64,000 bases of DNA from NCBI GenBank assembly GCA_029449245.1, contig JANATF010000025.1, positions 1-64,000 on the forward strand. The letters are read 5' to 3'. The position numbers were made by a program, and so were the translations under genes. Positions 38,497 through 50,400 of the stretch are shown one piece after another. How positions within the stretch are numbered: the first letter of the stretch is position 1; each line of letters begins with the position of its first letter. The DNA comes from Mortierella alpina (lineage: Eukaryota; Mortierellomycota; Mortierellomycetes; Mortierellales; Mortierellaceae). Under the pieces are notes generated by a model that was not told the DNA's origin, searched no databases, and saw only the letters and a program-made list of their open reading frames with translations.

Positions 38497-41400
38497 ATGG
38501 CAACAAATCCCGGGAAGCAACGATCTACCCGTTCCTCCCACGCACATGCTCCTGACTCGCAAGTTGGGGCACCCTCTGGAACCTCGCAAGAGACTCCTCC
38601 AGTTGTATCATCGATGGAACAAGCGACCACGGTCCCAACCGCGGAAACTTCTGTTTCTTCACCTCCTTTGTCAGGGGCTCTTACCCCAGACGTTAATTCT
38701 TCTCCAGAAGTCAGTACTTCTGCTCCCTCCTTTGCTCAGCTGCTTGCTGGTTCTACGTCAATGGATGTTGATAATCCTCCCGTCGTAGACCGTCTTGCAC
38801 GCCTTCAAGCTTTGGTTACAACCAAGGAGAGGACTCTTCATCGCCTTCAAGAGCAATTTGAGGATACTCTTCTCGACTCTGAGTTCATTCTTGACGGTCA
38901 ACCCCATGACCAGAAAGAAAGACTTACACAAGAGAGAAATGTTCTTATTGCTGCTCTCAAAGGCAACATTGCACAGGCAGAGAGTGAATTGGCACAGGCC
39001 CAACAAGCTCTCAATCGCCGTCTCTTTCCTTCAAACTCTAATCCCAGCTCCAACGTGGGAATGCAACTCTTTCCTCCAATCATTTATCAAGACGCTTGCA
39101 ACGTGCCCCCTGTCTACTCTAACAAGGAGCACGGCGCCCTTGTTCGCATTGGGGTCAAAGGATCCATTCCTGTCTTTCAAGGCACTCATACTGTTGACTA
39201 TGAGCGCCTTGTCCTTCCCTCGTTCAAGGACGAACCTGTCCTGGAACTTACTTCCAAGCTCAAGACTGCAAAGCGTGAAAACTTTGAAGCCAAGCTTGTG
39301 GAGCTCATTTTTCTCTTTCTCAATCGCTTTGAGAAGTTTTACCGCGACAAATTGGCTGATCTTTTTGACATTCTTGCTTACCGCTATATGTCTCAAATTC
39401 TCACTAAGGCTGATTTGGAGCAACGTTTGGACCAGCGCTTTGACGATCTCATGAATCAAATTGCGCCTGCTTCTGCCCGTACCTGGCATGAAGTTGTACT
39501 GGCCATGCGTGAAACTTTTCGTTTGCATGAGATCACTGGCAATATACTCGAAAGGGTCTTCACTTTCCGCTCCCTCCCTCAAGAAGACTCTGAATCTTTC
39601 GCTCGTCGCTTTGAGAATCTACTTCTTGCTTCTGGTCTTGTCCAGCACCACTCGGAAGCCACAATCCCTCACGCCATCCTCATTGGCGTCCTATTCCGAG
39701 CGGTCCCCGGCAACACCCAGAACCTTATCATTTCCAAGTTCTCTCGTCTTCATGATGTAGAGGAGTACACCGTCATCCTGACGTTCATTCGCAACATCCA
39801 AGGCCCTCTTACAGGCTTTCATCCTTGGGGTGGACGTTGGGCAGCCTCAATTTGGGCGCCTCACCTCCTTGAAAAGGATAATGGCAACAATTCTGCCTCT
39901 TCTTTTTCTGGGCAGAAGTCGAACAACAACAATCATCGTGACAAACGTCATAAGCCCAGCAATGGTACTTCCTCCTCCTTCACCTCAACTGGTCCGCCTT
40001 CAAAGGATCAGAACACCAAGAAGAAGCCCACCTACACGAACCTTCCTCCTGGCAAGTCGTGGTGCTCAAACCCGTCTTGTCTTACGTTGACAAAGACCCA
40101 TTGGTTAGAGTCTTGTCCTCAGCGTAGGAGTACTCCTTCTTCTTCCTCCACTTCCTCAGTCACCACCACTTCCTCGTCCTCGTCTTATCAACCCTCCAGA
40201 AAGAAAGCTGCGATCACCCAAGCTGCTGGTGTTAAGCGTGCTGCTCTTTTTGACACTGACGATGAGGACGTGCTCATGGAGGACTCTCTTGGCACTGAAC
40301 ATGATTATTCTAGCGTTCACGCAATCAATCAAATAACCAACGACGTTAATGATTCTTCTCGCTATTCAATTGCTACATCATGTCCTGTTGCTACTGAACC
40401 TTCTCAGGTTTTGTCACCTTCCGAAAGTCTATCACTTTCTACCGCTGTTTCTCAGTTTTTTCATAACCCCTCGCCTGTCCCTTTTCCCCATCGTCTTAAG
40501 GCAGCCTTTCGTGGTGCTGCTGATGGTGATAAAAGGATCATTATCCCTATACTCATTAATGACATGGAATATACGGCTCTCCTTGACACTGGCTGCACTA
40601 CAACTACTATTGCACCCTATGTTGCAGAAGAACTCGGCCTTGAGACTGGTGTTCTCCAAGATCAGGTCACTGTTCTTGCCAATCCAGAGCACACTATTCC
40701 TACACTCATTACCATTGACTACGTTTCCATCGTCTGCAATGGTCGCACTGCTCAAAGTCGCGTTGATGTTATGCCCCTCGATCATTATGATTGCTACCTT
40801 GGCATTGATCTAATATCGAGGCTTGGTTTTCAAATTCATGGCTTTGAACTTCATCAGGCTGCTGTCCCAGATCTTTTTATTATCTCTGACAAAAAGCCTG
40901 CCATTCTTGCTAAGTATCGGCCTCCTGAGGAACTCACCGATAAATTCATTTCAGATCGTGGAGCCTTTCTCGCTGATCTGAAGCCCTATCTCGACGACAA
41001 TGCTCAGATTGATCCGTCTAGTTTCTGCCCTCATCCCTTCATGACTGTAGACCTTAAGGTTGCCCCTGGTGCTACTGTCTATCAACGCTCTTATCGACCT
41101 TTCTCTCAATCTCAGCAGGGAGAGGTTGACAAGCAAGTTGATCAATGGGAAGCTGATGGAGTTATCGTTCCTGCCCCTCCAGGCACTAAGCATATGAACA
41201 AACTCACACTAGCTGCAAGGCATGACCTTGATGGTAACATCATAAAGCATCGTGTCTGTCTTGATCCTCGTCACCTCAACTCTCTTCTTGAAGACACGGA
41301 CAATTTTCTTCTTCCTCTCATCACAGATGTATTGGAGAAAAGCGGTGGTCATAAGTTTTACTCAACTTTAGACCTCAAGCAAGCTTTTCACCGCCTTCCA

Positions 41401-43896
41401 TTGTCTAAGAAGAGTCAGCCCTACACAGCATTTATGCACAAAAACAAACAGTTCATGTTTGCCCGTGCTCCTTTTGGTCTCAAACCAATGACTTCTATCT
41501 TCCAACGAGGCATGTCTCTCATTCTTGGAGACTTGGCTTTCGTTGCTGTTTACGTTGATGACATAGTGATTTTCTCTAATAGCAAAGAGGAACACGCCTT
41601 GCACGTTCAAGAAGTTATCAGTCGCCTCACAAAGGCCAACCTCATTATCAACCCCGAGAAGTGTCATTTCTTTTGCACAGAAGTGATCCTTCTTGGATTC
41701 ATTATTGATCGCAATGGCCGTCGCATCATGCCTCAAAAGATTGCGAACATTAAATCCTGGGCACCTCCTACCAACGCGAAAATGGTTCAACGATACCTTG
41801 GTATGTTTAATTATTTTCGTGAGTACATCCCTCTCTATGGCACATTATCTGCGCCTTTGGACGAGCTACGTTTCCGTAGAGGCCATTTTGTTCTCTCGGA
41901 TCTGCAGCTTGAATGCTTCAATCAGATTAAATATCTGATTTCACAAGCGCCTGTACTTCACTTCCCAGATTTTTCCAAACCTTTCTACGTTGCCACTGAC
42001 GCTTCAAACCTTGGTCTTGGTGCTGTTCTCTACCAACTTCCCAACGGTCCTGAAGATGAGTCTGTTGTTCACTACATCTCTTTCATGGCTCGTTCGCTCA
42101 AAAAGCATGAGCGCAACTATCCTGCTTACAAGAAAGAGCTCCTTGGCATCGTATTTGCCCTCAAAAAGTTTCATTACTATTTGTGGGGTCGTCCATTCAC
42201 TCTCTATACAGATCATAAACCACTCACCTTCATTAAGACACAAGCTGATCTTCCAGCTACCATTGCCAATTGGACAGAAACCATTCTAAGCTATGATTTC
42301 AAGTGTGTCTATCGTCCTGGTTTACTCAATATCATTCCTGATGCTCTTTCCCGGGCATTTCCTTCTGAACTTTGGGCTTCTCCAGACCCAGACCCTCTAG
42401 TTCACCGCGACAAACGTCGCAAGGCAGCTGTTTCCACTCGCAGCGGCTTTCGTACTTTCTCTACACCTTCATCTCCTGAATTGGTTGTCAAATCAAAAGA
42501 CCTTGCCAACCAAATCCTCGATTTGCCTATTGACCCCAAGGCTCCATACATTCATCAACCCCAGACTCCTGACAAAGAGATGATTACTCCTCCAGAGTCT
42601 GAGCGTCAAGCTATTCTCAAAAATATTCACGAGACCGCTCACCTTGGTGCCAACGCTATGGTCAATGCATTGCACCTACGTGGCATCACATGGCCCAACC
42701 TGAAGGACGCTTGTCTTCAGTTCATCCGTCAATGCTCCTCTTGTCAGTATTTCAACATTGCTCGCCGTGGCTATCATCCTCTCAAGGCTGTTCATGCCAA
42801 CCTTCCAGGTGAACACCTTGCTATGGACCTCGCCCAATTTCCCTTGAGCACTCGTCAAAACAACTATGCCCTTCTCGTAGTTGATGTTTGTACTCGATTT
42901 GTCTTTCTCCGAGCTATTCGCTCGAAAGAAGCTGGCATTATCGCTGCTGAACTTTTCCAACTCTTTGCTGACATTGGACCTCCCAAGATTATTCAGTCTG
43001 ATAATGGCTCTGAATTTTCTAATGCTCTTCTCAAAAATGTCCTCTCAATTCTTCAAATTGAGCATCGTCTCACTACTCCTTACCATCCACGAGGCAACGG
43101 GGTCGCCGAACGTTCAGTTCGCTCTGTCAAAGATCTTCTGCCAAAAGTCCTCGATGGCAAAGTACTTGATTGGGATCTCTATCTTCCCAAAGTACAGCTC
43201 CAGCTTAACACTAGAGTTGCTGGTCTTCACAGCTCTGCCCCATACTCTCTCTTTTATGGTCGAGCACTCTCTGATTTCAGTTCTCTCCAAGCGACCAAAG
43301 ACATTCAGTCTGATCTCTTATCTCCTCAAGGTCTCGAAGAACGTCTCTCTTACCTCACCACCATTGTCTTTCCGGCTGTCTCTGACAAGAGCTCCCTCAC
43401 CCAGAAAGACATGATGGACAAATTCAATCGCTCTCACCTAATTACTGAGTTCCCTTCTGGTTCCTATGTCATGGCTCGTGACATGGAGGCCACCAGTTCC
43501 CTTGATGCTCCCTATGATGGCCCTTATCAAGTTGTTCGGCGCACATCCCATGGAACTTACATCCTTCGTGATGCCATGTCCCGTGTGCTTGCCCGCAACT
43601 ATGCACCCGAGCAGCTGAAAATTGCCGCTCGTCCTGATCTTCCTCAAGACGCATCTGACACGTCTTATGAAGTGGAACGCATTATCAGTCATCGTACAGC
43701 TCCGGGGGGGAAGACGCTCTACCTGGTGAAATGGAAAGGATACGACGACTCTGAAAACAGTGAAATCCTTGCCGAGCACTTCGATTCCAAAAACTTGATG
43801 ACTCGCTATCATCGTTCACTGAAACAGATCAAGCCCTCATCTCAGAAACCGACTTCCAAGGTATCCACAAGACAGAGTGTGTCTGCTTCAAAATAG
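38497..43896 (+). CDS. gag-pol: Gypsy-E Gag-Pol polyprotein, single frame
   Basis: 1799 aa. A Ser/Thr/Pro-rich N-terminus is followed by a coiled-coil stretch at about residues 100-170, a gag core at about 240-440, an Asn/Ser-rich linker and a Cys/His knuckle variant (CSNPSC...H...C) near 525-545. The protease motif LDTGCT lies near 695, RT YVDDIVIFS near 1019, RNase H VATDASNLG near 1167, integrase H/H/C/C near 1378-1416 and SDNGSEF near 1503, and a chromodomain (EVERIISH...WKGYD) near 1725-1755. The domain order is the same as Gypsy-D and the pol parts are clearly related, while the gag parts have diverged. Codon third positions are richer in A/T than in Gypsy-A to -C. The ATG at 38497 is the first long in-frame start after a 164-base leader. 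Confidence 0.94.
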   Translation: MATNPGKQRSTRSSHAHAPDSQVGAPSGTSQETPPVVSSMEQATTVPTAETSVSSPPLSGALTPDVNSSPEVSTSAPSFAQLLAGSTSMDVDNPPVVDRLARLQALVTTKERTLHRLQEQFEDTLLDSEFILDGQPHDQKERLTQERNVLIAALKGNIAQAESELAQAQQALNRRLFPSNSNPSSNVGMQLFPPIIYQDACNVPPVYSNKEHGALVRIGVKGSIPVFQGTHTVDYERLVLPSFKDEPVLELTSKLKTAKRENFEAKLVELIFLFLNRFEKFYRDKLADLFDILAYRYMSQILTKADLEQRLDQRFDDLMNQIAPASARTWHEVVLAMRETFRLHEITGNILERVFTFRSLPQEDSESFARRFENLLLASGLVQHHSEATIPHAILIGVLFRAVPGNTQNLIISKFSRLHDVEEYTVILTFIRNIQGPLTGFHPWGGRWAASIWAPHLLEKDNGNNSASSFSGQKSNNNNHRDKRHKPSNGTSSSFTSTGPPSKDQNTKKKPTYTNLPPGKSWCSNPSCLTLTKTHWLESCPQRRSTPSSSSTSSVTTTSSSSSYQPSRKKAAITQAAGVKRAALFDTDDEDVLMEDSLGTEHDYSSVHAINQITNDVNDSSRYSIATSCPVATEPSQVLSPSESLSLSTAVSQFFHNPSPVPFPHRLKAAFRGAADGDKRIIIPILINDMEYTALLDTGCTTTTIAPYVAEELGLETGVLQDQVTVLANPEHTIPTLITIDYVSIVCNGRTAQSRVDVMPLDHYDCYLGIDLISRLGFQIHGFELHQAAVPDLFIISDKKPAILAKYRPPEELTDKFISDRGAFLADLKPYLDDNAQIDPSSFCPHPFMTVDLKVAPGATVYQRSYRPFSQSQQGEVDKQVDQWEADGVIVPAPPGTKHMNKLTLAARHDLDGNIIKHRVCLDPRHLNSLLEDTDNFLLPLITDVLEKSGGHKFYSTLDLKQAFHRLPLSKKSQPYTAFMHKNKQFMFARAPFGLKPMTSIFQRGMSLILGDLAFVAVYVDDIVIFSNSKEEHALHVQEVISRLTKANLIINPEKCHFFCTEVILLGFIIDRNGRRIMPQKIANIKSWAPPTNAKMVQRYLGMFNYFREYIPLYGTLSAPLDELRFRRGHFVLSDLQLECFNQIKYLISQAPVLHFPDFSKPFYVATDASNLGLGAVLYQLPNGPEDESVVHYISFMARSLKKHERNYPAYKKELLGIVFALKKFHYYLWGRPFTLYTDHKPLTFIKTQADLPATIANWTETILSYDFKCVYRPGLLNIIPDALSRAFPSELWASPDPDPLVHRDKRRKAAVSTRSGFRTFSTPSSPELVVKSKDLANQILDLPIDPKAPYIHQPQTPDKEMITPPESERQAILKNIHETAHLGANAMVNALHLRGITWPNLKDACLQFIRQCSSCQYFNIARRGYHPLKAVHANLPGEHLAMDLAQFPLSTRQNNYALLVVDVCTRFVFLRAIRSKEAGIIAAELFQLFADIGPPKIIQSDNGSEFSNALLKNVLSILQIEHRLTTPYHPRGNGVAERSVRSVKDLLPKVLDGKVLDWDLYLPKVQLQLNTRVAGLHSSAPYSLFYGRALSDFSSLQATKDIQSDLLSPQGLEERLSYLTTIVFPAVSDKSSLTQKDMMDKFNRSHLITEFPSGSYVMARDMEATSSLDAPYDGPYQVVRRTSHGTYILRDAMSRVLARNYAPEQLKIAARPDLPQDASDTSYEVERIISHRTAPGGKTLYLVKWKGYDDSENSEILAEHFDSKNLMTRYHRSLKQIKPSSQKPTSKVSTRQSVSASK

Positions 43897-44039
43897 CAGA
43901 TGCAGCAAGCCAATTCCACTTCCTATTCAAGGGCTCTACCGCCTTCAGAGGTTTTTGCACGCTTGCAACATCCGTTGCTTGAACGTTTTCCTCTCCTCAT
44001 ATACGGGTTTTTGCAATTTTTATCCCATTCCATTTCCCT

Positions 44040-44243
44040 TCGAGGCTCTAACCCCTGTCCTCGACTGACAACTTATTTCCAAGAGGTTTTATATTTTTCC
44101 TCATCACTACACCAACATCTCGAGTTTTTATATATTTTTTCTCGACCATTCACTTCTTCAACATTCATCTAGCGGTTAGACACCGATATCATAGGCTTAT
44201 ACCCTTAACTTCTCATGGAGGTTTTTATCATTTTTCCTACCAT
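44040..44243 (+). other. Gypsy-E 3' UTR hairpin array
   Basis: Four short inverted repeats, mostly with T-rich loops: TCGAGG/CCTCGA (44040-44064), GAGG/CCTC (44083-44102), TCGAG/CTCGA (44120-44145) and ATGGAGG/CCT-A-CCAT with one bulged A (44215-44243). A weaker GGG/CCC pair lies at 44005-44026. Loops such as TTTTTATATATTTTTT resemble those of Gypsy-D in the coding sense. The array sits at the same place, between the pol stop and the polypurine tract. Confidence 0.68.
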
Positions 44244-44280
44244 ATATCCCATTTCGCTCCCAGCTGTGCTACGAAACTTG

Positions 44281-44292
44281 GCCGGGGGCTTC
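44281..44292 (+). other. Gypsy-E polypurine tract region
   Basis: GCCGGGGGCTTC precedes the 3' LTR. It is G-rich but broken by pyrimidines, so it is a weak example. Confidence 0.5.
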
Positions 44293-44470
44293 TGTGCCGG
44301 ATTGACCGTCCTAGCATAGACTTACCCTTAATATTTTTAGTTAGCGAAGATTAGTGTGGACGTGTCCTTAATGCTCACGTCCACAGGAGACATTTGAATA
44401 CATCTTTCTTCACTCCGTTCTCGTTACTTGACAGCTCCTAGTAACTGTGTCTTTTCCTCTAACCGCGACA
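44293..44470 (+). repeat. Gypsy-E 3' LTR
   Basis: 178 bp, identical by eye to 38155-38332 and followed by the GTGTG duplication and satellite. Confidence 0.95.
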
Positions 44471-47400
44471 GTGTGAAATCGGGGAGCTTAAAGGTTAGTG
44501 GTTAGGTGAGGTGCGAAGTAGAGAGGAAGAGTGCCATGGATCAATTGAACATCTCCAATTGATCGAATCCGTCAAATTAGGGAAGTGTGACATCGGGGAG
44601 CTTAAAGCTTAGTGGTTTCATGAGGTGTGCAGTCGCGAGGAAGAGAGCTACCAGTGTTGCCTAGGGTGCTGTGGAGCAGTTGAGCGTGTTCAATTGATCG
44701 AATCCGTCAAATTAGGGAAGTGTGACATCGGGGAGCTTAAAGCTTAGTGGTTTCATGAGGTGTGCAGTCGCGAGGAAGAGAGCTACCAGTGTTGCCTAGG
44801 GTGCTGTGGAGCAGTTGAGCGTGTTCAATTGATCGAATCTATCAAATTGGGGAAGTGTGAAATCGGAGAGCTTAAAGCTTAGTGGTTTCATGACGTGTGC
44901 AGTCGCGAGGAAGAGAGCTACCAGTGTTGCCTAGGGTGCTGTGGAGCAGTTGAGCCTGTTCAATTGATCGAATCTGTCAAATTGGGGAAGTGTGACATCG
45001 GGGAGCTTAAAGCATAGTGGTTTCATGACGTGTGCAGTCGTGAGGAAGAGAGCTACCAGTGTTGCCTAGGGTGCTGTGGAGCAGTTGAGTCTGTTCAATT
45101 GATCGAATCTGTCAAATTGGTGAAGTGTGAAATCGGGGAGCTTAAAGGTTAGTGGTTAGGTGAGGTGCGAAGTAGAGAGGAAGAGTGCCATGGATCAATT
45201 GAACATCTCCAATTGATCGAATCCGTCAAATTAGGGAAGTGTGAAATCGGGGAGCTTAAAGGTTATTGGTTTCATGAGGTGTGCAGTCGCGAGGAAGAGA
45301 GCTACCAGTGTTGCCTAGGGTGCTGTGGAGCAGTTGAGCGTGTTCAATTGATCGAATCTATCAAATTGGGGAAGTGTGACATCGGGGAGCTTAAAGCTTA
45401 GTGGTTTCATGAGGTGTGCAGTCGCGAGGAAGAAAGCTACCAGTGTTGCCTAGGGTGCTGTGGAGCAGTTGAGCGTGTTCAATTGATCGAATCTATCAAA
45501 TTGGGGAAGTGTGAAATCGGGGAGCTTAAAGCTTAGTGGTTAGGTGAGGTGCGAAGTAGAGAGGAAGAGTGCCATGGATCAATTAAACATCTCCAATTGA
45601 TCGAATCCGTCAAATTAGGGAAGTGTGAAATCGGGGAGCTTAAAGGTTATTGGTTTCATGAGGTGTGCAGTCGCGAGGAAGAGAGCTACCAGTGTTGCCT
45701 AGGGTGCTGTGGAGCAGTTGAGCGTGTTCAATTGATCGAATCTATCAAATTGGGGAAGTGTGACATCGGGGAGCTTAAAGCTTAGTGGTTTCATGAGGTG
45801 TGCAGTCGCGAGGAAGAAAGCTACCAGTGTTGCCTAGGGTGCTGTGGAGCAGTTGAGCGTGTTCAATTGATCGAATCTATCAAATTGGGGAAGTGTGAAA
45901 TCGGAGAGCTTAAAGCTTAGTGGTTTCATGACGTGTGCAGTCGCGAGGAAGAAAGCTACCAGTGTTGCCTAGGGTGCTGAGGAGCAGTTGAGTCTGTTCA
46001 ATTGATCGAATCTGTCAAATTGGTGAAGTGTGAAATCGGGGAGCTTAAAGGTTATTGGTTTCATGAGGTGTGCAGTCGCGAGGAAGAGAGCTACCAGTGT
46101 TGCCTAGGGTGCTGTGGAGCAGTTCAGCGTGTTCAATTGATCGAATCTATCAAATTGGGAAAGTGTGAAATCGGAGAGCTTAAAGCTTAGTGGTTTCATG
46201 ACGTGTGCAGTCGCGAGGAAGAAAGCTAGCAGTGTTGCCTAGGGTGCTGTGGAGCAGTTGAGTCTGTTCAATTGATCGAATCTATCAAATTGGGGAAGTG
46301 TGAGATCGGAGAGCTTAAAGCTTAGTGGTTTCATGACGTGTGCAGTCGCGAGGAAGAGAGCTACCAGTGTTGCCTAGGGTGCTGTGGAGCAGTTGAGTCT
46401 GTTCAATTGATCGAATCTATCAAATTGGGGAAGTGTGAAATCGGAGAGCTTAAAGCTTAGTGGTTTCATGACGTGTGCAGTCGCGAGGAAGAGAGCTACC
46501 AGTGTTGCCTAGGGTGCTGTGGAGCAGTTGAGCCTGTTCAATTGATCGAATCTATCAAATTGGGGAAGTGTGACATCGGGGAGCTTAAAGCTTAGTGGTT
46601 TCATGAGGTGTGCAGTCGCGAGGAAGAAAGCTACCAGTGTTGCCTAGGGTGCTGAGGAGCAGTTGAGTCTGTTCAATTGATCGAATCTGTCAAATTGGTG
46701 AAGTGTGAAATAAGGGAGCTTAAAGGTTATTGGTTTCATGAGGTGTGCAGTCGCGAGGAAGAGAGCTACCAGTGTTGCCTAGGGTGCTGTGGAGCAGTTC
46801 AGCGTGTTCAATTGATCGAATCTATCAAATTGGGAAAGTGTGAAATCGGAGAGCTTAAAGCTTAGTGGTTTCATGACGTGTGCAGTCGCGAGGAAGAAAG
46901 CTAGCAGTGTTGCCTAGGGTGCTGTGGAGCAGTTGAGTCTGTTCAATTGATCGAATCTATCAAATTGGGGAAGTGTGAAATCGGAGAGCTTAAAGCTTAG
47001 TGGTTTCATGACGTGTGCAGTCGCGAGGAAGAAAGCTAGCAGTGTTGCCTAGGGTGCTGTGGAGCAGTTGAGTCTGTTCAATTGATCGAATCTATCAAAT
47101 TGGGGAAGTGTGAAATCGGAGAGCTTAAAGCTTAGTGGTTTCATGACGTGTGCAGTCGCGAGGAAGAGAGCTACCAGTGTTGCCTAGGGTGCTGTGGAGC
47201 AGTTGAGCATGTTCAATTGATCGAATCTGTCAAATTGGTGAAGTGTGAAATCGGGGAGCTTAAAGGTTATTGGTTTCATGACGTGTGCAGTCGCGAGGAA
47301 GAGAGCTACCAGTGTTGCCTAGAGTGCTGAGGAGCAGTTGAGTCTGTTCAATTGATCGAATCTATCAAATTGGGGAAGTGTGAAATCAGAGAGCTTAAAG

Positions 47401-50400
47401 GTTATTGGTTTCATGAGGTGTGCAGTCGCGAGGAAGAGAGCTACCAGTGTTGCCTAGGGTGCTGTGGAGCAGTTGAGTCTGTTCAATTGATCGAATCTAT
47501 CAAATTGGGGAAGTGTGAAATCGGGGAGCTTAAAGCTTAGTGGTTAGGTGAGGTGCGAAGTAGAGAGGAAGAGTGCCATGGATCAATTGAACATCTCCAA
47601 TTGATCGAATCCGTCAAATTAGGGAAGTGTGAAATCGGGGAGCTTAAAGGTTATTGGTTTCATGAGGTGTGCAGTCGCGAGGAAGAGAGCTACCAGTGTT
47701 GCCTAGGGTGCTGTGGAGCAGTTGAGCGTGTTCAATTGATCGAATCTATCAAATTGGGGAAGTGTGAAATCGGGGAGCTTAAAGCTTAGTGGTTAGGTGA
47801 GGTGCGAAGTAGAGAGGAAGAGTGCCATGGATCAATTAAACATCTCCAATTGATCGAATCCGTCAAATTAGGGAAGTGTGAAATCGGGGAGCTTAAAGGT
47901 TATTGGTTTCATGAGGTGTGCAGTCGCGAGGAAGAGAGCTACCAGTGTTGCCTAGGGTGCTGTGGAGCAGTTGAGCGTGTTCAATTGATCGAATCTATCA
48001 AATTGGGGAAGTGTGACATCGGGGAGCTTAAAGCTTAGTGGTTTCATGAGGTGTGCAGTCGCGAGGAAGAAAGCTACCAGTGTTGCCTAGGGTGCTGTGG
48101 AGCAGTTGAGCGTGTTCAATTGATCGAATCTATCAAATTGGGGAAGTGTGAAATCGGGGAGCTTAAAGCTTAGTGGTTAGGTGAGGTGCGAAGTAGAGAG
48201 GAAGAGTGCCATGGATCAATTGAACATCTCCAATTGATCGAATCCGTCAAATTAGGGAACTGTGACATCGGAGAGCTTAAAGCTTAGTGGTTTCATGAGG
48301 TGTGCAGTCGCGAGGAAGAAAGCTACCAGTGTTGCCTAGGGTGCTGTGGAGCAGTTGAGCGTGTTCAATAAATCGAATCTATCAAATTGGGGAAGTGTGA
48401 AATCGGAGAGCTTAAAGCTTAGTGGTTTCATGACGTGTGCAGTCGCGAGGAAGAAAGCTACCAGTGTTGCCTAGGGTGCTGTGGAGCAGTTGAGTCTGTT
48501 CAATTGATCGAATCTGTCAAATTGGTCAAGTGTGAGATCGGGGAGCTTAAAGCTTAGTGGTTAGCTGAGGTGTGCAGTCGCGAGGAAGAGAGCTATCAGT
48601 GTTGCCTAGGGTGCTGTGGAGCAGTTGAGCGTGTTCAATTGATCGAATCTTTCAAATTGGGGAAGTGTGACATCGGGGAGCTTAAAGCTTAGTGGTTAGG
48701 TGAGGTGCGAAGTAGAGAGGAAGAGTGCCATGGATCAATTAAACATCTCCAATTGATCGAATCCGTCAAATTAGGGAAGTGTGAAATCGGGGAGCTTAAA
48801 GGTTATTGGTTTCATGAGGTGTGCAGTCGCGAGGAAGAGAGCTACCAGTGTTGCCTAGGGTGCTGTGGAGCAGTTGAGCGTGTTCAATTGATCGAATCTA
48901 TCAAATTGGGGAAGTGTGACATCGGGGAGCTTAAAGCTTAGTGGTTTCATGAGGTGTGCAGTCGCGAGGAAGAAAGCTACCAGTGTTGCCTAGGGTGCTG
49001 TGGAGCAGTTGAGCGTGTTCAATTGATCGAATCTATCAAATTGGGGAAGTGTGAAATCGGAGAGCTTAAAGCTTAGTGGTTTCATGACGTGTGCAGTCGC
49101 GAGGAAGAAAGCTACCAGTGTTGCCTAGGGTGCTGAGGAGCAGTTGAGTCTGTTCAATTGATCGAATCTGTCAAATTGGTGAAGTGTGAAATCGGGGAGC
49201 TTAAAGGTTATTGGTTTCATGAGGTGTGCAGTCGCGAGGAAGAGAGCTACCAGTGTTGCCTAGGGTGCTGTGGAGCAGTTCAGCGTGTTCAATTGATCGA
49301 ATCTATCAAATTGGGAAAGTGTGAAATCGGAGAGCTTAAAGCTTAGTGGTTTCATGACGTGTGCAGTCGCGAGGAAGAAAGCTAGCAGTGTTGCCTAGGG
49401 TGCTGTGGAGCAGTTGAGTCTGTTCAATTGATCGAATCTATCAAATTGGGGAAGTGTGAAATCGGAGAGCTTAAAGCTTAGTGGTTTCATGACGTGTGCA
49501 GTCGCGAGGAAGAGAGCTACCAGTGTTGCCTAGGGTGCTGTGGAGCAGTTGAGTCTGTTCAATTGATCGAATCTATCAAATTGGGGAAGTGTGAAATCGG
49601 AGAGCTTAAAGCTTAGTGGTTTCATGACGTGTGCAGTCGCGAGGAAGAGAGCTACCAGTGTTGCCTAGGGTGCTGTGGAGCAGTTGAGCCTGTTCAATTG
49701 CTCGAATCTATCAAATTGGGGAAGTGTGACATCGGGGAGCTTAAAGCTTAGTGGTTTCATGAGGTGTGCAGTCGCGAGGAAGAAAGCTACCAGTGTTGCC
49801 TAGGGTGCTGAGGAGCAGTTGAGTCTGTTCAATTGATCGAATCTGTCAAATTGGTGAAGTGTGAAATCGGGGAGCTTAAAGGTTATTGGTTTCATGAGGT
49901 GTGCAGTCGCGAGGAAGAGAGCTACCAGTGTTGCCTAGGGTGCTGTGGAGCAGTTCAGCGTGTTCAATTGATCGAATCTATCAAATTGGGAAAGTGTGAA
50001 ATCGGAGAGCTTAAAGCTTAGTGGTTTCATGACGTGTGCAGTCGCGAGGAAGAAAGCTAGCAGTGTTGCCTAGGGTGCTGTGGAGCAGTTGAGTCTGTTC
50101 AATTGATCGAATCTATCAAATTGGGGAAGTGTGAAATCGGAGACCTTAAAGCTTAGTGGTTTCATGACGTGTGCAGTCGCGAGGAAGAGAGCTACCAGTG
50201 TTGCCTAGGGTGCTGTGGAGCAGTTGAGCATGTTCAATTGATCGAATCTGTCAAATTGGTGAAGTGTGAAATCGGGGAGCTTAAAGGTTATTGGTTTCAT
50301 GACGTGTGCAGTCGCGAGGAAGAGAGCTACCAGTGTTGCCTAGAGTGCTGAGGAGCAGTTGAGTCTGTTCAATTGATCGAATCTATCAAATTGGGGAAGT

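Larger units (their letters stand above)
38155..44470 (+). mobile_element. Gypsy-E: single-ORF chromodomain Gypsy element inserted in satellite
   Basis: 6316 bp, with 178-bp LTRs (38155-38332 and 44293-44470) identical by eye and the duplication GTGTG at 38150-38154 and 44471-44475. One gag-pol frame on the plus strand (38497-43896) and a roughly 390-base 3' UTR with hairpins like those of Gypsy-D. Confidence 0.95.
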
